Below are positions 36,376-45,371 of a stretch of DNA of 64,000 bases, in pieces. The notes below the pieces were generated by a model, which searched no databases, was not told the origin of the DNA, and saw only the letters and a program-made list of their open reading frames with translations. Source of the DNA: Pseudomonas sp. PH1b (lineage in GTDB: Bacteria > Pseudomonadota > Gammaproteobacteria > Pseudomonadales > Pseudomonadaceae); the NCBI RefSeq assembly GCF_000633395.1, contig NZ_AYMU01000024.1, forward strand, positions 1 through 64,000. The letters are read 5' to 3'. The stretch's first letter is position 1. Each line of letters begins with the position of its first letter. Position numbers and translations under genes: made by a program.

Positions 36376-38184
36376 TCAGCCCTCGATCTCGATCAGGATT
36401 TCGCCCGGGTTGACTCGGTCGCCCTTGGCCACGTGGATCGCCACCACCTTGCCGGCAATCGCCGCCTGGACTTCGGTTTCCATCTTCATGGCTTCGGTGA
36501 TCAGCACCGCCTGGCCGGCCTTGACCGTGTCGCCTTCCTTGACCAGCACATCAACGATGTTGCCCGGCATGGTGGTGCTGACGTGGCCCGGGGCGCTGGC
36601 TTGCTTGCGCTTGCTGCCACCGCCGCCGACGAACTCGTTGAGGGGCTCGAACACCACTTCTTCCGGCATGCCGTCGATGGACAGGTAGAAGTGCCGCTTG
36701 CCTTCGGCCTTGACCCCGACCCCGGTGATGTCGACGCGGTAGGTCTCGCCGTGCACGTCGATGACGAACTCGGTAGGCACGCCTTCGCCGCCAGCCTTGC
36801 TGACGCCACCGGCTTCGGGGATCGGCAGCAGCGCTTCCGGAACCAGAGTGCCGGCCTCACGCTCTTCGAGGAATTTGCGCCCGATGTCCGGGAACATGGC
36901 GTAGGTCAGCACGTCCTCTTCGGAATGGGCCAGGGTGCCGATTTCGCCGCGCAGCTTGGTCATTTCCGGCTTCAGCAGGTCGGCGGGACGTACGTCGATC
37001 ACCTCCTCGCTGCCGATCGCCTGGCGCCGCAGGTTCTCGTCCACCTGGCCCGGCGCCTTGCCGTAGCCACCTTGCAGGTAGAGCTTCACCTCGTTGGTGA
37101 TGGTCTTGTAGCGCTCGCCGGCCAGGACGTTGAAGAACGCCTGGGTGCCGACGATCTGCGAGGTCGGAGTCACCAGGGGCGGGTAGCCCAGGTCATGACG
37201 CACCCGCGGGATCTCGGCCAGCACTTCGCCCATGCGGTTCAGCGCGCCCTGCTCTTTCAGCTGGTTGGCCAGGTTGGAAATCATCCCGCCCGGCACCTGG
37301 TTGACCTGCACCCGGGTATCGACCGCGGTGAATTCGCTTTCGAACTGGTGGTACTTCTTGCGTACGGCGTAGAAGTACAGGCCGATCTCCTGCAGCAGCT
37401 CCAGGTCCAGGCCGGTGTCGAACTCGCTGCCTTTAAGGGCCGCAACCATGGACTCGGTGCCCGGGTGGCTGGTGCCCCAGGCGAAGCTGGAGATGGCGGT
37501 GTCGATGTGGTCGGCGCCGTTCTCGATGGCCTTGAGCTGGCACATCGCGGCCAGGCCGGCGGTGTCATGGGAGTGGATGAACACCGGCAACGACAGCTCG
37601 GCCTTCAACGCCTTGACCAGTTCGCCGGTGGCATAAGGGGTCAGCAGGCCGGCCATGTCCTTGATCGCGATCGAGTCGCAACCCATGGCTTCCATCTGCT
37701 TGGCCTGGGCCACGAAGGCCTCGATGGTGTGCACCGGGCTGGTGGTGTAGGCGATGGTGCCCTGGGCGTGTTTGCCGGCGGCCTTCACCGCTTCGATGGC
37801 GACCCGCAGGTTACGCACGTCGTTCATCGCGTCGAAGATGCGGAACACGTCGATGCCGTTGACCGCCGCCTTGGCCACGAAGGCCCGGACCACATCGTCG
37901 CTGTAGTGGCGGTAGCCCAGCAGGTTCTGGCCGCGCAGGAGCATTTGCAGGCGGGTGTTGGGCAGCGCGGCGCGTAGTTTGCGCAGGCGCTCCCAGGGGT
38001 CTTCCTTGAGGAAGCGTACGCAGGCGTCGAAGGTCGCGCCGCCCCAGACTTCCAGGGACCAGTAGCCGACTTTGTCGAGCTTGTCGCAGATCGGCAGCAT
38101 GTCCTCGGTGCGCATGCGGGTCGCCAGCAGCGATTGGTGGGCGTCGCGCAGGATGGTGTCGGTAACGAAGATTTTCTTAGTCAT
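36376..38184 (-). CDS. oadA: pyruvate carboxylase subunit B (oxaloacetate decarboxylase alpha-like)
   Basis: A 602-residue carboxyltransferase with biotin carrier. Residues 1 to about 300 form the TIM barrel (DTILRDAHQSLLATRMRTEDML with the metal-binding aspartate, and FIHSHDTAGLAAMCQLKA). The C-terminus is a biotinyl domain with EAMKMET, whose lysine carries biotin. Paired with the biotin carboxylase subunit it converts pyruvate to oxaloacetate. No sodium-pump beta or gamma subunits are nearby, so it should work as PycB rather than as a decarboxylase. GAGGAG precedes the ATG. Confidence 0.93.
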   Translation of the reverse strand: MTKKIFVTDTILRDAHQSLLATRMRTEDMLPICDKLDKVGYWSLEVWGGATFDACVRFLKEDPWERLRKLRAALPNTRLQMLLRGQNLLGYRHYSDDVVRAFVAKAAVNGIDVFRIFDAMNDVRNLRVAIEAVKAAGKHAQGTIAYTTSPVHTIEAFVAQAKQMEAMGCDSIAIKDMAGLLTPYATGELVKALKAELSLPVFIHSHDTAGLAAMCQLKAIENGADHIDTAISSFAWGTSHPGTESMVAALKGSEFDTGLDLELLQEIGLYFYAVRKKYHQFESEFTAVDTRVQVNQVPGGMISNLANQLKEQGALNRMGEVLAEIPRVRHDLGYPPLVTPTSQIVGTQAFFNVLAGERYKTITNEVKLYLQGGYGKAPGQVDENLRRQAIGSEEVIDVRPADLLKPEMTKLRGEIGTLAHSEEDVLTYAMFPDIGRKFLEEREAGTLVPEALLPIPEAGGVSKAGGEGVPTEFVIDVHGETYRVDITGVGVKAEGKRHFYLSIDGMPEEVVFEPLNEFVGGGGSKRKQASAPGHVSTTMPGNIVDVLVKEGDTVKAGQAVLITEAMKMETEVQAAIAGKVVAIHVAKGDRVNPGEILIEIEG

Positions 38185-38282
38185 TGGTATCTCCTCATAG
38201 CGGCAAGCTCCAAGCTACAAGCTGCGAGTAAAAGCCGATCCGCTTCTACTTGCCGCTGGCCGCTGACAGCTTGCGGCTGCAT
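38185..38282. repeat. interspersed palindromic repeat between the carboxylase genes
   Basis: The 98-bp gap contains CGGCAAGCTCCAAGCTACAA and, facing it, CTTGCCGCTGGCCGCTGACA plus TTGCGGCTG. These are short AAGCT/CAAGCTGC-type repeats forming an imperfect inverted repeat. The pattern resembles a common Pseudomonas intergenic repeat class distinct from the GTAGGAGC elements. It separates two cotranscribed genes. Confidence 0.5.
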
Positions 38283-39698
<1,416 letters not shown>

Positions 39699-39835
39699 TT
39701 GGAGGTTCCCTTGAGCCGTTGAAACAAACGACCCGCTAGACCGAGTCGGCGCGTGACCAAATGTTTCAAGTCAGTCGCCGCGTCACACTAGCTCTGAAGA
39801 GGGATTAACAAAAATCAATAATTATTGGGTCGGAC

Positions 39836-39851
39836 ATAAGTAAAGACTTAT
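39836..39851. promoter_or_regulatory. inverted repeat in the pycA / LysR divergent promoter region
   Basis: ATAAGT-AAAG-ACTTAT has perfect 6-bp arms and lies 38 bp before the LysR start. LysR proteins bind such T-N11-A type dyads and often repress themselves while activating the divergent gene. Confidence 0.5.
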
Positions 39852-39888
39852 AGTCATGCCACCAGCCCTTGGCACGAGCACTCTGAAG

Positions 39889-40851
39889 ATGCGTAAGTCC
39901 TTGATGAGACTGACATTACGTCAGTTGCAGATTTTCAATGAAGTCTGCGATCTACGCTCCTACAGCCGCGCCGCCGAGGAAATGTCCCTGTCCCAGCCCG
40001 CCGTCAGCCTGCAGATTCGCCAGCTGGAGGAGCTGATCGGCCAGCCGCTGTTCGATTACGTCGGCAAGAAGCTCTACATGACCGAAGCCGCCGAAGCCCT
40101 GCAACGGGCCAGCCGGGACATCTTCGGGCGCCTGGAGAACCTCGACATGCAGCTCTCCGACATGCAGGGCTCGCTGCAGGGCCAGCTCAAGCTGGCGGTG
40201 GAGTCCAGCGCCAAGTACTTCGTGCCGCACCTGTTCGCCGCCTTCAAGCGCCAGCACCCGGAAGTCCACCTGCAACTGACGGTGGTCAACCGCGCCCAGG
40301 TGATCCGCCGCCTTTCGGACAACCGCGACGACCTGGTGATCATGTCCATGGTGCCGCCGGACATGGAGCTGGAGTTCCTGCCGTTTCTCAACAACCCGAT
40401 CGTCGCCGTGGCCCCGCCGGATCATCCCTTGAGCCACATGGGGCCGCTGCGCCTGCAAGACCTGGAACCCTACACCCTGGTGCTGCGGGAGTCGGGCTCC
40501 GGCACCCGCCTGGCCTGCGAGGAGTACTTCAAGGAAAAGCGCGTGCACTTCACCCAGGTGCTTGAAGTGTCGTCGGCGGAAGCTCAGCGAGAGTGCGTGC
40601 GAGCGGGTCTGGGCGTGGCCTTGCTGACGCGCCACGCCCTGAACCTTGAGTTGGCGACCGGCGGCCTGATCGAGTTGCCGGTCGAAGAGCTGCCCTTGCT
40701 GCGCAGCTGGTGCCTGGTGCAGGCCAAAGCCAAACGCCTGTCACCGGTAGCGCACGCGTTCCTGGGATTCATCCGCAGCGAACGGGTGCAGATCAGCGGG
40801 TTGGTTGAACGCTTCGACGGGAAGCCGCTGGGGCTGCCTGCCAGTAATTGA
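39889..40851 (+). CDS. LysR-family regulator, probably of pyruvate carboxylase
   Basis: A 320-residue LysR protein. The N-terminal helix-turn-helix is LRQLQIFNEVCDLRSYSRAAEEMSLSQPAVSLQIRQLEELIG. The effector domain follows in the CysB/CbbR-like style. Its divergent position next to pycA-oadA matches the P. aeruginosa regulator called PycR, as I remember it. Starts at 39889 (MRKSLMRLT) and 39904 are both possible; neither has a strong ribosome site. Its 3' end overlaps a converging small gene by 59 bp. Confidence 0.88.
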   Translation: MRKSLMRLTLRQLQIFNEVCDLRSYSRAAEEMSLSQPAVSLQIRQLEELIGQPLFDYVGKKLYMTEAAEALQRASRDIFGRLENLDMQLSDMQGSLQGQLKLAVESSAKYFVPHLFAAFKRQHPEVHLQLTVVNRAQVIRRLSDNRDDLVIMSMVPPDMELEFLPFLNNPIVAVAPPDHPLSHMGPLRLQDLEPYTLVLRESGSGTRLACEEYFKEKRVHFTQVLEVSSAEAQRECVRAGLGVALLTRHALNLELATGGLIELPVEELPLLRSWCLVQAKAKRLSPVAHAFLGFIRSERVQISGLVERFDGKPLGLPASN

Positions 40852-41005
40852 CGGCTTCAAGTTCCGGATAGTCATCGATGTCCTGTTGCAACTGACGCAG
40901 CTCGAAGCGATGTTCGATGGCACGGCGAAATTCCATGCGACGCTGGTCTTCCTGCTGACGACGGGTCTTGACTGCGCTGTTGCTGTCTTCGTAAGGGCGG
41001 GCCAT
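40793..41005 (-). CDS. small conserved Pseudomonas protein, PA3496-like
   Basis: A 70-residue charged protein (MARPYEDSNSAVKTRRQQEDQRRMEFRRAIEHRFELRQLQQDIDDYP). It matches my memory of a short PA3496-type family of pseudomonads, sometimes described as envelope-integrity related. There is no signal peptide or membrane segment. It converges on the LysR gene, sharing 59 bp of coding sequence at the 3' ends. The call rests on composition and recalled similarity. Confidence 0.6.
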   Translation of the reverse strand: MARPYEDSNSAVKTRRQQEDQRRMEFRRAIEHRFELRQLQQDIDDYPELEAVNYWQAAPAASRRSVQPTR

Positions 41006-41225
41006 TTCGAGTCTCCCAATGCGAGTACGGAAGCCTCACGATGGACGCCTGGGATGACGATTTGGCGGCGGCTCGGTTACAGGGACATGAAAGTTGCCCA
41101 AAGGCAGCACTGAGCGGCGATGCCCAGTCAGCTCAAGCATCTGCCTGGGGGATGAGGGAGCCTGCTCGCGCTCGGTCGCCCAGCCTTCGCCACCCTCCAC
41201 CCATCACGACCAGCAACCCGGCTGA

Positions 41226-42092
41226 TCAATCGTCCAGGGCTTTCACCGACTTGGGCGACAGGCGCAGGCTGCGAAGGCTGCGCTTGACGCTCTTGAGGTG
41301 GTTCACCAGGCTCGGACCGCGGGCCATGGCCACGCCCATGGCCAGCACGTCGATCACCACCAGATGGGCGATCCGCGAGGTCAGCGGGGTGTAGATCTCG
41401 GTGTCTTCGTGCACGTCGATGGCCAGATTGACCGTCGACAGCTCGGCCAACGGCGTCTGGCTCGGGCACAGGGTGATCAGCGAGGCGCCGCTTTCACGCA
41501 CCAGGTTGGCGGTGATCAGCAGGTCCTTGGAGCGCCCGGACTGGGAAATGCAGATCGCCACGTCCGAGGGCTTCAGGGTGACCGCCGACATCGCCTGCAT
41601 GTGCGGGTCGGAATAGGCCGCGGCGGTCAGCAGCAGGCGGAAGAACTTGTGCTGGGCATCCGCGGCCACCGCGCCCGAGGCACCAAAACCGTAGAACTCC
41701 ACGCGCTGGGCCTGGGACATGAGGGTCACGGCCCGTTGCAACTCCACCGGATCGAGCTTTTCGCGAACCTCCATCAGGGTGTGCAGGGTGGTATCGAAAA
41801 TCTTCAGGCTGTAGTCGGCGACCGAGTCGTCTTCATGGATCGCGAACTGGCCGAAACTGGCTCCCGCCGCCAGGCTCTGGGCCAGCTTGAGCTTCAGGTC
41901 CTGGAAACCGGAACAGCCGATGGCCCGGCAGAAGCGCACGATGGTCGGCTCGCTGATGCCCACGCTGTGGGCCAGGTCCGCCATGGAACTGTGCATCACG
42001 GCCGCAGGATCAAGGAGCACGTGATCGGCGACCTTGAGCTCCGATTTGCGTAACAGATGACGTGACTGGGCGATGTGCTGCAACAGGTTCAA
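41226..42092 (-). CDS. MurR/RpiR-family transcriptional regulator (HexR type)
   Basis: A 288-residue regulator. Residues 1-77 are the RpiR helix-turn-helix (MADLAHSVGISEPTIVRFCRAIGCSGFQDLKLKLAQSL). Residues about 120-260 are a SIS sugar-phosphate-binding domain (VEFYGFGASGAVAADAQHKFFRL, CISQSGRSKDLL). It should sense a sugar phosphate and control central carbon genes. It resembles HexR but is the copy next to pycA and uvrD. The start is TTG at 42092, as no ATG or GTG lies in frame before the upstream stop. A HexR-type palindrome lies 48 bp upstream. Confidence 0.85.
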   Translation of the reverse strand: MNLLQHIAQSRHLLRKSELKVADHVLLDPAAVMHSSMADLAHSVGISEPTIVRFCRAIGCSGFQDLKLKLAQSLAAGASFGQFAIHEDDSVADYSLKIFDTTLHTLMEVREKLDPVELQRAVTLMSQAQRVEFYGFGASGAVAADAQHKFFRLLLTAAAYSDPHMQAMSAVTLKPSDVAICISQSGRSKDLLITANLVRESGASLITLCPSQTPLAELSTVNLAIDVHEDTEIYTPLTSRIAHLVVIDVLAMGVAMARGPSLVNHLKSVKRSLRSLRLSPKSVKALDD

Positions 42093-42139
42093 AGGGCTGG
42101 ACTCATTGTTATTGGCTGACGCCGGGGATGTAGCGAGCT

Positions 42140-42154
42140 TGTAGTTATACTACA
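42140..42154. promoter_or_regulatory. HexR-type palindrome upstream of the RpiR gene
   Basis: TGTAGTTATACTACA is a near-perfect dyad: TGTAGT against ACTACA with a TAT centre. It resembles the TTGT...ACAA sites of HexR-family regulators. Its position 48-62 bp before the start fits autoregulation. Confidence 0.65.
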
Positions 42155-42259
42155 GGAATCGGCTTTTTGCCCGTTCAATGCATCAAGAAGATAACGGCCC
42201 GCCCCCCATTTTCAGCCGGGTACGACTTATGTAGCCGTTGTGGCAGGCAGCGCCGGCAC

Positions 42260-45124
42260 CTACCGGGTCTGGGCCTGCAACAGGGCGGCGAGCTCCTCGG
42301 CGGCCACCGGACGGCTGATCAGGTAGCCCTGCACCTCATCACAGTGCTCGGCCCGCAGGAAGCTCAGTTGGGCCGGGTCCTCGACCCCCTCGGCCACCAC
42401 TTTCAGCGACAGGCCGTGGGCCATGGCAATGATCGCCCGGGTGATGGCCGCATCCTCGCCACCATCGGCCAGCCCGCGTATGAAGGCCTGGTCGATCTTC
42501 ACGTAGTCCACCGGGATGCGCTTGAGGTAGCTCAGGGACGAGTAGCCCGTGCCGAAGTCGTCGATGGCCAGCTTGACCCCCAGGCGGCGCAGTTGCTGGA
42601 AGGTCGTGATGATGTGCTCGACGCTGTCCAGCAACTGGCTTTCGGTCAGCTCCAGTTCGAGGAAGTGCGGCTCCAGGCCGGTTTCTTCCAGCACCTGGCG
42701 CACCAGGCTCACCAGCTTGCCCTGGCGCAGTTGGTAGACCGACAGGTTGACCGACACACGAATCGGTTCCAGGCCCTGGCGCTGCCATTCGCAGGCTTGC
42801 CGACAGGCCTGGCGCAGCACGAACTCGCCGATCGGGCCGATCAGCCCGGTCTCTTCTGCAAGGCCGATGAAATCCCCCGGTGGCACCCGCCCCAGGGTCG
42901 GGTGTTCCCAGCGCACCAGGGCCTCGGCGGCATTCAGCCGACCGCTGGCCAGGCACAGTTTGGGCTGGTAGAAGACCATCAACTGGTCTTCCTCGATGGC
43001 CTTGCGCAACTGGTTCTCCAACTGCAGGCGCTCCAGGGTGCTGGCCTGCAGGCTCTCGGTATAGAACTGGAAGTTGTTGCCACCCAGGTGCTTGGCGTGG
43101 GCCATGGCCATGTTCGCCTGGCTGACCAGCGCGGCGATTTCCCGAGCGTTGTCCGGCAGCATGCTGATGCCCATGGACGCACTGACCACCAGCTCATGGC
43201 CGTCAACGGTGATCGGCAGGCGCAACTTGCTCAGCAGCCGGGTGGCGACCCGGGTCAGGCTCGACAGGTTGCCATAGGCGTCGAACAGCACCGCGAACTC
43301 ATCCCCGGACAGGCGCGCCAGGGTGTCGGCTTCCGGCAAGGCGTTGACCAGACGCCGGGCCATCTTCTGCAACAGCTGGTCGGCCACTTCATGGCCGAGG
43401 CTGTCGTTGAGCAGCTTGAAGCGATCCAGGTTGATGTGCAGCAGCGCCAGGCTGCGCCCGCCCTGGCGTACCCGCTGATGGGCTTCACGCAGGCGCTCGC
43501 GAAACAGCGAGCGGTTGGCCAGCCCGGTGAGTTCGTCGTAGTGAGTGAGGTAGCGCATGCGCTCCTCGGATTCGCGGCGGGCCGAAAGATCGGCGAAGAA
43601 GCCCACGATATGGCGGATTTTCCCCCGTTTGTCCCGCACCACATTCAGTTGCAGCCATTGCGGATAGAGCTCGCCGTTCTTGCGCGTCTCCACCAGTTCC
43701 CCCTGCCAACTGCCGTGCTGTTCCAGGGCCTGGTGAATCAGCGGGTAGTGGCGACGGGCATCGCGGCTGCAGGACAGCTCCACCACATTGCGCCCGAGCA
43801 TGTCCTCGATCTGGTACCCGGTGACCTGGCTGAAGGCCTGGTTGGCGGCGATCAGGGCGTAGTCGGGGTCGAGGATGACAATGCCCTCGCTGGCCGCCTC
43901 GAACACCGTCGCCGCCAGGTTGCGCTGCACCTCAAGCTCCTTGTCGGCGCTGATGTCGCGCCGCGTGCCGACCATGCGCAGGACTCGCCCACTGGGGCTG
44001 CGCTCCACCGCCCGGCCGCGATCCTCGATCCATACCCAGTGGCCGTCACCGTGGCGCACCCGGTATTCCACCTGGTAATCGTCGCGCCGCCCCTTGAGGT
44101 GCTCCACCAGCGCCCGCTTGAGCACGGGCAGGTCCTCGGGGTGCAGGCGCGGCTTGAGGTGGCTGAGCATCGCGGTCACGCCCTCTGGCTCCAGGCCGAA
44201 CAGCTCCCGCAGGTGCGTATGGTGGATTTCGTCGCTCTGCAGGTTCCAGTCCCACAACCCCAGCTCGCTGGCATTCAGAGCCAGGGCCAGGCGCGCTTCG
44301 CTCTTGCTCAGGGCCTGGTTGGCCGCGTCCAGTTCCAGGCTGCGTTGGGCCACCCGCAACTCCAGCCCGGCCTGGGCCTCGCGCAATTGCTCTTCGGCTC
44401 GCCGGCGCTGCTCGACTTCTCGGGCCAGCTCGCGATTGAGTTGCTCGCTGCGGCCCTGAGCGTTCTGCAGATGTTCTATCAATGCCTGGTTCTGAAAACG
44501 CCGCAGCAGGCCGCGCTGGATCAGGCGATTGACCTGCCAGGCCACCACACTCAGGGACACCAGGAGAATCAGCCCCAGCCAGCCCCAGCCACGCTGCTGC
44601 TCGTCACCGCCCCAGAACAGGTAGCCGATGGCCGGCAGCAGGCAAGGCAGGGTGAACGACAAGAAAGCCTGCAGGTTGACCGCATAGGCCACGCTGGCAG
44701 ACAGAATGGCCGCGCCGATCAGGCCGAACACCCAGGCCTGCTGGACAAAACTGTCGGTGGGTACCAGAGCAATGCCGGCGCAGGCCAGGGTCAGGCCGCT
44801 GACCGCCGAGCCGAGGAGGAACATCCGCTGCCAGATCGGCTGCGCCTGCCGGCTGGGGATCGCCGAATCGAAGGCCGCGACCTGGATCACCCGCAAGGCC
44901 ACCAGGGCCAGCAGCCAGACCATCCATACACTGAGCAACAGATAGCGCGTCGGATTCCACAGGAGCCAGGCACACACCAGGCCGTTGAGCAGCATGAACA
45001 GGGTGGGCAGCAACGAGCCCTGATACAGCAGGCGTGTACGCTCCACCGCCATCTCGACGGCGTAGCGTTGGCGAATGACCCGGGGCGCCACAAAGGGCCC
45101 GGACAGGTCTGGGTCAAGTGTCAT
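42260..45124 (-). CDS. membrane GGDEF/EAL cyclic-di-GMP protein with PAS domains
   Basis: A 954-residue signalling protein. Residues about 35-200 hold five or six membrane segments, followed by a coiled coil (about 215-300). Two PAS domains follow (about 300-545; WDWNLQSDEIHHTH and ILDPDYALIAANQAFSQVTGYQ). A GGDEF domain has SGDEF in place of GGDEF, still a functional variant, and no RxxD inhibitory site. The C-terminal EAL domain keeps AEALVRW, DDFGTGYSS and KIDQ. Both cyclase and phosphodiesterase activity are possible. The ATG at 45122-45124 is preferred, but its ribosome site is weak. Confidence 0.9.
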   Translation of the reverse strand: MTLDPDLSGPFVAPRVIRQRYAVEMAVERTRLLYQGSLLPTLFMLLNGLVCAWLLWNPTRYLLLSVWMVWLLALVALRVIQVAAFDSAIPSRQAQPIWQRMFLLGSAVSGLTLACAGIALVPTDSFVQQAWVFGLIGAAILSASVAYAVNLQAFLSFTLPCLLPAIGYLFWGGDEQQRGWGWLGLILLVSLSVVAWQVNRLIQRGLLRRFQNQALIEHLQNAQGRSEQLNRELAREVEQRRRAEEQLREAQAGLELRVAQRSLELDAANQALSKSEARLALALNASELGLWDWNLQSDEIHHTHLRELFGLEPEGVTAMLSHLKPRLHPEDLPVLKRALVEHLKGRRDDYQVEYRVRHGDGHWVWIEDRGRAVERSPSGRVLRMVGTRRDISADKELEVQRNLAATVFEAASEGIVILDPDYALIAANQAFSQVTGYQIEDMLGRNVVELSCSRDARRHYPLIHQALEQHGSWQGELVETRKNGELYPQWLQLNVVRDKRGKIRHIVGFFADLSARRESEERMRYLTHYDELTGLANRSLFRERLREAHQRVRQGGRSLALLHINLDRFKLLNDSLGHEVADQLLQKMARRLVNALPEADTLARLSGDEFAVLFDAYGNLSSLTRVATRLLSKLRLPITVDGHELVVSASMGISMLPDNAREIAALVSQANMAMAHAKHLGGNNFQFYTESLQASTLERLQLENQLRKAIEEDQLMVFYQPKLCLASGRLNAAEALVRWEHPTLGRVPPGDFIGLAEETGLIGPIGEFVLRQACRQACEWQRQGLEPIRVSVNLSVYQLRQGKLVSLVRQVLEETGLEPHFLELELTESQLLDSVEHIITTFQQLRRLGVKLAIDDFGTGYSSLSYLKRIPVDYVKIDQAFIRGLADGGEDAAITRAIIAMAHGLSLKVVAEGVEDPAQLSFLRAEHCDEVQGYLISRPVAAEELAALLQAQTR

Positions 45125-45371
45125 AGGCAGTGTTCTTATAATGGTTGAGCCTGAAACGTCGCCGGAGCATACACAAGCAAAGGCCCGAGCCAAACTGCCC
45201 CAGGTCATAAAATCGATAAAACAAATCCCGGCGTATTCCGTCATGAAAGTGTGCGGGCGAGAGACGCCAATGGCTGCGACCTGTGACCAACCGGTCGTCC
45301 CCGACCGTTGTTTTATCGGCTAATGCAATGCCGGGTTTGCCCGGGGTGGCGCGGCCCCCTAGAATGCCCCG

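Noticed and set aside
42167..45148. A 993-codon open frame opposite the GGDEF/EAL gene, and similar long frames opposite uvrD, oadA, pycA and aspA
   Set aside because: High GC content opens antisense frames; the opposite strands carry complete, recognisable protein families.
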